From Synechococcales cyanobacterium 340R_concoct_173_sub (lineage in GTDB: Bacteria; Cyanobacteriota; Cyanobacteriia; Leptolyngbyales; Leptolyngbyaceae): DNA of 12,795 nt. This document shows positions 7,112-12,795 of this stretch, one piece after another; positions within the stretch are counted from its first letter, which is position 1; each line of letters begins with the position of its first letter. Position numbers and translations under genes: made by a program. The notes beneath the pieces are model-generated. The model was not told where the DNA came from, made no database searches, and was given only the letters and a program-made list of their open reading frames with translations. The DNA lies in contig JANXNM010000256.1 of the NCBI GenBank assembly GCA_025354065.1, forward strand, positions 1-12,795, written 5' to 3'.

Positions 7112-7158
7112 AAGAGGGTGTTTGAAAAGTCTTTTCGTTAGTATCAAAAGACCCTCTT
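7112..7158. repeat. Inverted repeat across the PBP stop codon, before cobA-hemD
   Basis: AAGAGGGT (7112-7119) and ACCCTCTT (7151-7158) are perfect arms. Inside them TTTG (7121-7124) can pair with CAAA (7145-7148), and a small AAAAG-T-CTTTT palindrome lies at 7125-7135. The structure covers the last four codons and the stop of the PBP gene and ends 31 nt before the cobA-hemD ATG. No T-run follows on the - strand, so it is not a standard terminator. It could instead stabilise or process an RNA between the two genes. Confidence 0.55.
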
Positions 7159-9528
7159 AATTTTCGGAACAGGGGGAGCCTCAACAGGTGGAACGGGGAC
7201 AAGTGGCTGCGGGACGATCGGGTCTGGGTCGCGGACGGCTGGGGGAATATAGGGTTCTGGGTCGCGGGATGGGAGGGGTGTTTTAACAGGTGCAGGATCT
7301 GGCTTGTAGCGTTCAGGTGGCGCAACATTTTGTACAGGAGGGGCTGGTTCGTAGTTAGGACTACTGCTGTTTGAAGTGGGGTATGCTTCAGATTCCGATA
7401 CCGAGTCACGACGTTTAGATGGTTTGGTTTCTTCAACTGCCCGATCGCGCCAGTCACTTTTCTCGGGTGTAGAGGGCACATTCTTCGAGTAGGAGTTGTT
7501 GGGAGTAACTTTTTTGGCTTTGATGGTGCCTTTACGATCGTCGAGATCCTTCGGCAGTTCAGCGAACTTTTCCTTGGGCATTCCCTTAATCACTTTCCGC
7601 ATAAACTGGCCCCAAGTCGCTGCCGCTGTACCGCTGCTTCCGGCTGTCGGTGCGCTGTCGTCGTTGCCCAGCCACACGCCTGCAACCATTTGGGGAATGT
7701 AACCCACAAACCATAGATCTCTAGCTTGTTCTGAAGTTCCAGTTTTTCCAGCCACCGCCCGATCGGGCAAGGCCGCTGGCGATCCGGTGCCGTTATTGAC
7801 CACGCTTTCCATCATCCAAGTCGTAATCGCCGCCGAGTCTGCATCCATCACCTGTTGCGACTCATATTTTGCTTTATAAATCTCTTTGCCTTTGTTATCG
7901 ATAATACGAGTGATGGCATGAGATTTGGTGTGTTGACCTTTAGCGGCAAACATTCCGTAGCCACTGGTTAGTTCTAAAAGATTGACCTCATAGGCTCCCA
8001 GTGCCAGAGAATAGGTGTCCTGCATGGGAGATTCGATTCCCGCTCTCTTTGCAAGATCCATCACGGGTTCAAATCCTACATCTAGCAAAATTTTTACCGC
8101 AACGACATTAACGGATTTCGTTAGGGCCGATCGCATATCCAGCGTTGCACCAGAATATTGTCCCCCGTAGTTTTTAGGTTCATAACCATCCACAACGTAA
8201 GGCGCATCTAGATAGCCGCGATAAGGCGAAAACCCGGCAGCAATCCCTGCACCATAGACAAAAGCTTTGAATGTGGAACCGGGTTGACGTTGCGCTTGGG
8301 TTGCGCGGTTGAACTGACTTTCTTTGTAATAGTCGTAACCGCCCACCAAGGCCCGAATCTCACCATTACGAGGATCGATCGCCACTAATGCTGCCTGCTC
8401 AAATCCCTGACCCGGACCATCGAGCTTAATCGTCTCCTGAATAGCTTCTTCTGCTGCTTTTTGCCATTCAGGATTCAGGGTCGTCTCGACGGTCAAGCCA
8501 CCATACTCTAAAATATCTTTGGAGACATATTTGGGAAGTTCTTGCTCGACATAAGACGTGAAATAAGGGCTATTGCTATAAAGATGTTTCGGAGTTTCAG
8601 GTTTTAGGGTAATAGCTTCCGATCGGGCTTTACTCGCTTCGCCAGAGGTAATAAAACCTTGATCTTCCATCCGCTCAAGGACAATGTTGCGACGAATTTT
8701 AGCAACCTCTGCATTCACAATGGGCGAATAATCACTCGGAGCTGGGGGCAATCCCGCAATCATCGCCGACTCACTCAAGGTCAACTCACTGACGGGTTTA
8801 CTGAAATATACCCAAGCGGCATCGCCCACACCATACGCTTCAGAACCCAGATAAACCATGTTGAGATATTTTTCGAGGATCTGGTCTTTGCTGACTTCGC
8901 GCTCTAGCTTCTGAGCCAACATCGCCTCACGAATTTTGCGGATCAAGCTGTGATCTTGGTTCAAAAATACCATCCGAGCAAGTTGCTGGGTCAAGGTACT
9001 GCCGCCTTCAAGCATTTCCCCTTTGGAAACATTTCGTCCGATCGCCCGCATCAATCCCAAATAATCCACGCCTTGGTGCTGATAAAACCTACGATCTTCT
9101 GCGGCAATAAAAGCATTAATAACTTGCTTTGGCAGCTTGTCGAGGGGTAATTTGTCGCGAGTTGCAGGTCCAGTTTGCAAAATTGCCGTTCCGTCCATCG
9201 CCTTTACGGTCAGCGTCCCAGGACGAACAAATGCGCTAAAACTACTAATCTCCGGCAGTTCACTTTCAATTTTTCTATAGCCATAGGTCAAACCACCCAA
9301 CCCAACCAACAAGAGAACTAATGATACTTGGTATCGCTTTTTCCTAAGCGGACGGGGAAATTTATTTTTGACCTGTTCCCACAAATTACCCGCGCCATAT
9401 TTCAAGTCCGCCATCTTAGGCGATAAAATGCGCCCAGTTCGCCGCGATCGACGTACAGGAGGCTCTGTCTCATCGGGAGAGTCTGTGTTAGATGACTTAT
9501 TGAAGCGGTTAAAGCCGAACTTGACCAC
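7144..9528 (-). CDS. Class A penicillin-binding protein (PBP1A type), glycosyltransferase plus transpeptidase
   Basis: Bifunctional peptidoglycan synthase that polymerises lipid II glycan and crosslinks the peptides at the outer face of the plasma membrane. Order of parts: cytoplasmic basic segment (1-66), single membrane anchor (about 67-84), GT51 glycosyltransferase domain with EDRRFYQHQG (Glu144 catalytic), GGSTLTQQLAR (175-185), KIREAMLAQKLE (198-209) and ILEKYLNMVYLG (Glu219); then transpeptidase domain with STFK (Ser418 nucleophile, Lys421), SVN (472-474) and KTG (595-597). All catalytic motifs are intact. The last 110 or so residues are rich in Pro, Ser and Lys and probably disordered. 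At 794 residues the size is normal. The start is GTG with AGGA at 9537-9540 upstream, and a likely promoter and several dyad symmetries lie in the 193-nt leader. cobA-hemD follows after 62 nt. Confidence 0.95.
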   Translation of the reverse strand: MVKFGFNRFNKSSNTDSPDETEPPVRRSRRTGRILSPKMADLKYGAGNLWEQVKNKFPRPLRKKRYQVSLVLLLVGLGGLTYGYRKIESELPEISSFSAFVRPGTLTVKAMDGTAILQTGPATRDKLPLDKLPKQVINAFIAAEDRRFYQHQGVDYLGLMRAIGRNVSKGEMLEGGSTLTQQLARMVFLNQDHSLIRKIREAMLAQKLEREVSKDQILEKYLNMVYLGSEAYGVGDAAWVYFSKPVSELTLSESAMIAGLPPAPSDYSPIVNAEVAKIRRNIVLERMEDQGFITSGEASKARSEAITLKPETPKHLYSNSPYFTSYVEQELPKYVSKDILEYGGLTVETTLNPEWQKAAEEAIQETIKLDGPGQGFEQAALVAIDPRNGEIRALVGGYDYYKESQFNRATQAQRQPGSTFKAFVYGAGIAAGFSPYRGYLDAPYVVDGYEPKNYGGQYSGATLDMRSALTKSVNVVAVKILLDVGFEPVMDLAKRAGIESPMQDTYSLALGAYEVNLLELTSGYGMFAAKGQHTKSHAITRIIDNKGKEIYKAKYESQQVMDADSAAITTWMMESVVNNGTGSPAALPDRAVAGKTGTSEQARDLWFVGYIPQMVAGVWLGNDDSAPTAGSSGTAAATWGQFMRKVIKGMPKEKFAELPKDLDDRKGTIKAKKVTPNNSYSKNVPSTPEKSDWRDRAVEETKPSKRRDSVSESEAYPTSNSSSPNYEPAPPVQNVAPPERYKPDPAPVKTPLPSRDPEPYIPPAVRDPDPIVPQPLVPVPPVEAPPVPKIKRVF

Positions 9529-9581
9529 GAGAGGATTCCTAATAGATAGCGATGCAAATAATTAAGCGTCGTAGCAGTTGC

Positions 9582-9597
9582 AATACTTGGAAGTATT
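9582..9597. promoter_or_regulatory. Perfect 7-2-7 palindrome overlapping the putative -10 of the PBP gene
   Basis: AATACTTGGAAGTATT consists of two perfect 7-base arms around GG. It overlaps five of six bases of the putative -10 (9593-9598) and would cover the start of transcription. Position and symmetry are what a repressor operator for a dimeric regulator would show. No known cyanobacterial regulator motif is recognised, so the role is inference. It could also form a short hairpin near the 5' end of the RNA. Confidence 0.5.
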
Positions 9598-9620
9598 AAG
9601 GAGAAAGGACGTTTTGTCAA
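9593..9620 (-). promoter_or_regulatory. Likely sigma-70-type promoter of the PBP gene
   Basis: On the - strand a perfect TTGACA (complement of 9615-9620) is followed after 16 bases by TAATAC (complement of 9593-9598), a moderate -10. It lies about 65 nt before the GTG start, giving a leader of roughly 55-60 nt. It is the best-formed -35 with an acceptable spacer in the window. Confidence 0.55.
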
Positions 9621-9654
9621 AGTCCGCTAAAGAATTTAAAACTAAATAGATGGG

Positions 9655-9688
9655 GAGTGAGATCAGTTATTTAGGTCCGATCGCACTC
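9655..9688. repeat. Imperfect hairpin downstream of chlG
   Basis: GAGTGAGATC (9655-9664) pairs with GATCGCACTC (9679-9688) with one mismatch, around a 14-base loop. It lies 34-67 nt past the chlG stop on the - strand. No immediate U-run follows, so it may be a weak or factor-dependent 3' end of the chlG transcript, or chance. Confidence 0.35.
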
Positions 9689-9702
9689 TCTATTCCTTAA
9701 AT

Positions 9703-9718
9703 TGTGGTCTAGATCACA
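9703..9718. promoter_or_regulatory. CRP-like palindromic site between chlG and the PBP gene
   Basis: TGTGGTCTAGATCACA (read TGTGATCTAGACCACA on the - strand) matches the CRP-family consensus TGTGA-N6-TCACA at nine of ten defined bases. It lies 3 nt past the chlG stop codon and about 83 nt upstream of the putative PBP -35. If real it would serve a cAMP receptor protein of the SyCRP1 kind acting on the PBP promoter. As RNA it could also fold back, so a 3'-end role for chlG is an alternative. Pattern match only. Confidence 0.4.
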
Positions 9719-9721
9719 GGC

Positions 9722-10756
9722 TTAGATAACAGAATGACCTAACGCAATTCCCGTCACCAACATGCCCAACACCAAAAACGGCTGCGCACTAGCCTGATAT
9801 TTCACGTCGTTTTTAACGGGGTCACGGAGAAAATACATATCCTGAAAGGTAATTTGCGGAATGATAAACAGGATCAAAATTGTGGCGTATAAATTTTGGT
9901 GGGCGCTAACTAAATAGGCCGCCATCAACGCCTGAAATACGTCAATCATTAACACGCAAATCCACGATGCTTTCTGAATGCCAAACATCACAGGCAACGA
10001 GTCGAGACCCAAGGCCCGATCGCCTTCAACACTTTTAAAGTCGTTGACAATAGCAATTCCTAATCCCGCCAAACTGTAAAACAACGTCAGAATTACAATG
10101 GTCCAGTTCAACTGCCCAAACAACGCATGACCCGCCCACCACGGCAGCGCAATATAACTGGCACCGAGCGCATAATTCCCCAGCCAGCCATTTTGCTTCA
10201 ACTTCAGCGGCGGTGCAGAGTAAATATAGGACACCAACGATCCGCCCAGCGACATTAATAACAGCGTCGGGAACGTATGCCCCGCCCACAAATCCAGCAA
10301 TCCAGCAACCGCATTCCCCGCAAATAACAATACCCAAAACTGCGCTTGCACCTGTTTCAACGAAATCGCCCCGGATGGAATTGGGCGGTAGGGTTCGTTA
10401 ATTGCGTCAATTTCCCGATCGTAATAGTCATTAATCGTCTGGGTATAGCCTGTCAAAAGCGGCCCAGACATCAGCATACAAGCCAAGGAAATCGCGACAT
10501 TTTCAAAGGTCCAAGTGAAGCCGCCAGACGAAGCTGCACCACACAACACACCCCACATCAGCGGGATCCAGGTCACGGGTTTCATCAATTGTAGACGAAT
10601 TTTCCAAATCGACGTTTCTTTCACATCAGCGCCTTTCATCCCCATCATTTGGCGGGCACGGGCCGATCGGTTATCTTTTTCCTCCGTCACCTCCTCCGTC
10701 ACATCTGGCACATCCGTCACGTCTGGGATTTGGGGTTCTGGCTTTACGTCTGTCAT
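9722..10756 (-). CDS. chlG: Chlorophyll synthase ChlG
   Basis: UbiA-superfamily membrane prenyltransferase that esterifies chlorophyllide a with phytyl or geranylgeranyl diphosphate, the last step of chlorophyll a synthesis, in thylakoid or associated membranes. Two Asp-rich motifs bind the Mg-diphosphate: NDYYDREIDAINEPYRPIPSG from residue 109 (Asn109, Asp110, Asp113, Asp117) and NDFKSVEGDRALGLDSLPV from 238 (Asp239, Asp246, Asp252). Multiple hydrophobic segments between about 62 and 344 fit nine or so membrane helices. The first 30 residues are acidic with near-repeats (PDVTDVPDVTEEVTEE) and should lie outside the membrane. At 344 residues the length is normal for cyanobacterial ChlG. The ATG lacks a clear Shine-Dalgarno, but the Get3-like gene ends only 21 nt before it, so co-transcription and possibly coupled translation are likely. 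Confidence 0.96.
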   Translation of the reverse strand: MTDVKPEPQIPDVTDVPDVTEEVTEEKDNRSARARQMMGMKGADVKETSIWKIRLQLMKPVTWIPLMWGVLCGAASSGGFTWTFENVAISLACMLMSGPLLTGYTQTINDYYDREIDAINEPYRPIPSGAISLKQVQAQFWVLLFAGNAVAGLLDLWAGHTFPTLLLMSLGGSLVSYIYSAPPLKLKQNGWLGNYALGASYIALPWWAGHALFGQLNWTIVILTLFYSLAGLGIAIVNDFKSVEGDRALGLDSLPVMFGIQKASWICVLMIDVFQALMAAYLVSAHQNLYATILILFIIPQITFQDMYFLRDPVKNDVKYQASAQPFLVLGMLVTGIALGHSVI

Positions 10757-10777
10757 AGGATTAATGAGTGAGTGGGT

Positions 10778-11860
10778 TTAGAACGAAATAATCAGGCAAC
10801 CGTCTTGGAATTTAGCACCTGCCACAGGTAATCCGCTTAATCCGGCGGGTAAAAAGACGTTCCGCCGCTGGTCGCCTGCTTCGATCGTAATTTCAGGACC
10901 ATACTGAGTCAATTTAACCTGTTTTTTGTCAAAACTAGGTAAAAACAATGTGACGGTGCGAGCGGCTTTATTGATCGTCACCGGACGCGGTGCATTGCTA
11001 CTTTGAGTGAAGTCTGGCAAACTTGCGGCGATCGTATCCCATGAGCCTTGGGGAAGCTTAGTGATTCTCAATGGATTAAACTCATGATCTAAAGAAACTT
11101 CAGGATTCACCGTTGGATTCAAAATCACGCCGCCTACATTTAGCCCGACTTGTTGAGCGCTGCCCCACAAATATTGGGCCGTTGCTATGGAGATGGGGTC
11201 GCCTGTGGTGACTAGGTATGCGATCGTTTGATTGGGATCTGAAAGCTTATGAATCCCTTGATTGAGCAGCCCATCTAGATCGGCTGTCGGCTGGGCAAAA
11301 TTATCAGCCAGTATGTTAATATTCATCACCGCAGCGGCAACAGGCGGAATAAATGGCGACAAGGTTTTGCCCAAATCCGAATCAATAAACACCTGTCGAA
11401 ACCGTCGAACATACCAGCTCACAATTTCCGGCATCCCCAGCATACGCAAGATTTCAGGACTACTCGGGCTGTCGTAAACAATTACATCGTAGGCGTTGTC
11501 CCACTGGCGAAGCGCATTCAGGGCCATAGCACTATCCATCCCCGCCAGCACGCCTAATTCTTGGCCGTAGACATTTTTGAAAAACGGGGTCCGTAAATAT
11601 TTCGACTCCAGCGTCTTCAGATCTTCCCAAGCCCGCTCTAGCAATACCGTCGTCTGCAATTGCACCACTTGGAGGTTAGGGGCGATCGTTGTTGGATCCG
11701 GCCCTGTCGTCACACCTAACGTCAACCCCAGCGCCGGACTAGCATCTTGAGAGACGAAGAGCACTCGCTTGCCTTGGGACGCTAGATGTTGGGCGGCAGC
11801 TATTGCAACTGTGGTGCAGCCCACGCCGCCTTTACCTAGAAATGTAAGAAGAAATGCCAT
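10778..11860 (-). CDS. Get3/ArsA-fold protein with alpha-crystallin-like C-terminal domain
   Basis: The first 290 residues follow the ArsA/Get3 ATPase fold: a P-loop GKGGVGCTT at 9-17, a switch-I-like SQDASPAL (37-44), YDSPSSPEILRMLGMPE (129-145) where ArsA has DTAPTGHTLRLL, and a VTTGDPISI block. Residues about 295-360 resemble the ArsA_HSP20 alpha-crystallin-like domain. This is the architecture I recall for the Nostoc All4481 protein and related cyanobacterial Get3-like proteins, annotated as putative tail-anchored-protein targeting factors. The invariant P-loop Lys (GKT) is Cys15 and the Thr-Gly-His switch II is lost, so ATP hydrolysis is doubtful, although the signature Lys10 remains. 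No CxxC zinc motif is seen. The ATG at 11860 is chosen because homologues begin at MAxxLTFLGK. The frame extends to a TTG at 11974, adding 38 residues that look unrelated. It directly precedes chlG. Confidence 0.82.
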   Translation of the reverse strand: MAFLLTFLGKGGVGCTTVAIAAAQHLASQGKRVLFVSQDASPALGLTLGVTTGPDPTTIAPNLQVVQLQTTVLLERAWEDLKTLESKYLRTPFFKNVYGQELGVLAGMDSAMALNALRQWDNAYDVIVYDSPSSPEILRMLGMPEIVSWYVRRFRQVFIDSDLGKTLSPFIPPVAAAVMNINILADNFAQPTADLDGLLNQGIHKLSDPNQTIAYLVTTGDPISIATAQYLWGSAQQVGLNVGGVILNPTVNPEVSLDHEFNPLRITKLPQGSWDTIAASLPDFTQSSNAPRPVTINKAARTVTLFLPSFDKKQVKLTQYGPEITIEAGDQRRNVFLPAGLSGLPVAGAKFQDGCLIISF

Positions 11861-11932
11861 AAAAAACACACTAAAAATATCAAAAATAAAATAAGGCAGT
11901 GAAATTCTCATCTCCTGCCCTAATCTAACGAA

Positions 11933-11948
11933 TTTTAGAGTTCTAAAA
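11933..11948. repeat. AT-rich 7-2-7 palindrome between the DUF2862-like and Get3-like genes
   Basis: TTTTAGA (11933-11939) and TCTAAAA (11942-11948) are perfect arms around two bases. It lies 34-49 nt after the small upstream gene and 73-88 nt before the Get3-like ATG. A second, weaker pair GGCAG (11895-11899) and CTGCC (11915-11919) lies closer to the gene. Both could be an operator, a short transcript-end hairpin or chance in AT-rich DNA. Confidence 0.35.
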
Positions 11949-11981
11949 ATACTAGATCTCTGGACTGTAGACAAGTTAGTT

Positions 11982-12176
11982 CTAACTCGCTGTCTCTAAT
12001 TCATCTTCAAAAAACCAAGTGGCATACTTGTCATCAAACTCGACCAAACGACCAAGCCCTTTGCCATCTACCATCTTGTAGCCAGACACTGTACCGACTT
12101 TTCCAAGCTTTTCAATCACTTGTTGAGGAACGCGATCGCGCAGACGACGAACCCGTACCTTCTCTCCAATTTCCAT
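11982..12176 (-). CDS. Small DUF2862-like cyanobacterial protein
   Basis: A 64-residue protein beginning MEIGEKVRVRRLRDRVPQQV, with KLGKVGTVSGYKMVDGKGLGRLVEFDD in the middle and WFFEDELE at the end. This matches my recollection of DUF2862, a cyanobacterial family with no known function. The alternating beta-strand and glycine pattern and basic start suggest a small SH3-like barrel, as in PsaE or the variable chain of ferredoxin-thioredoxin reductase; that is inference. No signal or membrane segment is seen. The frame extends eight codons upstream to a GTG at 12200, but the ATG at 12176 starts at the conserved residues and is preferred. Neither start has a clear Shine-Dalgarno. It lies 121 nt upstream of the Get3-like gene on the same strand and is divergent from secA. 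Confidence 0.72.
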   Translation of the reverse strand: MEIGEKVRVRRLRDRVPQQVIEKLGKVGTVSGYKMVDGKGLGRLVEFDDKYATWFFEDELETAS

Positions 12177-12421
12177 TGTTACAACACAGATACAGACCAC
12201 TTAAATTTTAACAGAAGTTGATCCGATCGATTGCATTAGGAAAATAGGTGATTGTGCGGTCTAGACATCCGCCATGGGAGCGATCGGTCATCCTCGTCGT
12301 GCTATCTCTGACCGAAGTGATAGAATTACTAAGCTTTGAGGGCCATACAGCAGATTTAATTTGTCCTGAATTCCTCAAGGCACAACTTGCCCAATTCTCG
12401 TCGTAATTGTCGCCCTACGCC
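12177..12421. other. Divergent intergenic region between the DUF2862-like gene and secA
   Basis: This 245-nt gap must hold the start signals of two divergent genes. On the - strand a TAAAAT lies in the first 35 nt before the small gene, without a matching -35. On the + strand TAGAAT at 12321-12326 is the only -10-like hexamer I see before secA, also without a -35. A 52-codon open frame beginning with GTG runs from 12248 to a TAA at 12406, but has no ribosome binding site or recognisable similarity. No stable hairpin or known riboswitch is seen. Confidence 0.5.
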
Positions 12422-12795
12422 ATGTTTAAAGCCCTCTTCGGTGATCCAAACGCACGTAAAGTTAAGAAATTTCTGCCGATCGTTTCGGATATTAATGCGT
12501 TTGAAGAAGACATTTTAAAACTCTCTGACGACGAATTGAGAGGCAAGACCTCCGAGTTTCGCAGCCAGCTCGATAAGGTGCGTAATGACAATGAGATGAA
12601 CAATTTGCTTTCGGACTTACTGCCCGAAGCCTACGCTGTTGTTCGTGAAGCTGCACAGCGGGTCTTGGGGATGCGTCATTTTGACGTGCAAATGTTAGGT
12701 GGAATTGTTCTGCACTCAGGTCAGATTGCTGAGATGAAGACTGGGGAAGGAAAAACCTTAGTAGCAACTTTACCGTCCTATTTAAATGCGATCGC
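12422..12795 (+). CDS. secA: Preprotein translocase ATPase SecA (N-terminal part, cut by the window edge)
   Basis: Motor ATPase of the Sec pathway that pushes unfolded preproteins through SecYEG at the plasma and thylakoid membranes. Only the first 124 codons are present and the frame stays open to the last base. Visible features are the N-terminal [30 protein letters not shown] (35-48), the conserved [26 protein letters not shown] run (from residue 69), and Walker A MKTGEGKT at 105-112, followed by [11 protein letters not shown]. All agree with nucleotide-binding domain 1 of SecA. Full-length SecA is about 900 residues, so most of the gene lies beyond this window. The ATG at 12422 is chosen because the family begins with this motif; no Shine-Dalgarno precedes it. 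Confidence 0.96.
   Translation, partial: MFKALFGDPNARKVKKFLPIVSDINAFEEDILKLSDDELRGKTSEFRSQLDKVRNDNEMNNLLSDLLPEAYAVVREAAQRVLGMRHFDVQMLGGIVLHSGQIAEMKTGEGKTLVATLPSYLNAI

Noticed and set aside
7089..7481. 130-codon open frame on the - strand overlapping the PBP C-terminus
   Set aside because: It lies in another frame of the Pro-rich PBP tail, where biased composition keeps alternate frames open. It resembles no family and has no start signals.
11861..11974. N-terminal extension of the Get3-like protein from a TTG codon
   Set aside because: The 38 extra residues look unrelated to the family start, the codon is rare, and the ATG at 11860 begins exactly at the conserved motif.

Overview
The window reads as chromosomal DNA of a cyanobacterium. 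It encodes chlorophyll synthase (ChlG), a cyanobacterial-type PlsY, a chlG-linked Get3/ArsA-fold protein with an alpha-crystallin-like tail, a DUF2862-type small protein and a TatC/SecA export complement. It also carries at least eight copies of the cyanobacterial HIP1 octamer GCGATCGC, plus many partial CGATCG sites. No species can be named from the sequence alone. I see no tRNA, rRNA, CRISPR array, insertion sequence, prophage or attachment site. Apart from an Rpn/transposase-fold nuclease gene, the content is core metabolism and cell-envelope genes.

Layout. Positions 56-4379 hold six genes on the + strand: plsY (phospholipid synthesis), a BioD/Pta-N plus DRTGG protein, a PrxQ/Bcp-type peroxiredoxin, a Nudix hydrolase, tatC and a DUF2237 protein. 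The middle four are closely spaced (gaps of 24, 30 and 53 nt) and may be co-transcribed. From 4443 to 12176 everything lies on the - strand. In transcription order these are a DUF2862-like small protein, a Get3/ArsA-fold protein and chlG (21 nt apart), then a class A penicillin-binding protein, a CobA-HemD tetrapyrrole fusion and an Rpn-family nuclease. The + strand resumes at 12422 with the first 124 codons of secA, which runs off the right edge.

Genes work in three themes: tetrapyrrole and chlorophyll supply (cobA-hemD, chlG), protein export or membrane targeting (tatC, secA, the Get3-like gene), and envelope building (plsY, the class A PBP). No stretch longer than 300 bases lacks a gene. 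The longest gaps are 12177-12421 (245 nt), 9529-9721 (193 nt, rich in dyad symmetries and a promoter) and 827-979 (153 nt).

I found no convincing undescribed multi-gene system. The observations most worth checking are the P-loop lysine replaced by Cys in the Get3-like protein beside chlG, the eroded SAM-binding motifs in the CobA half of the CobA-HemD fusion, and two palindromes (one CRP-like, one overlapping a -10) upstream of the PBP gene.
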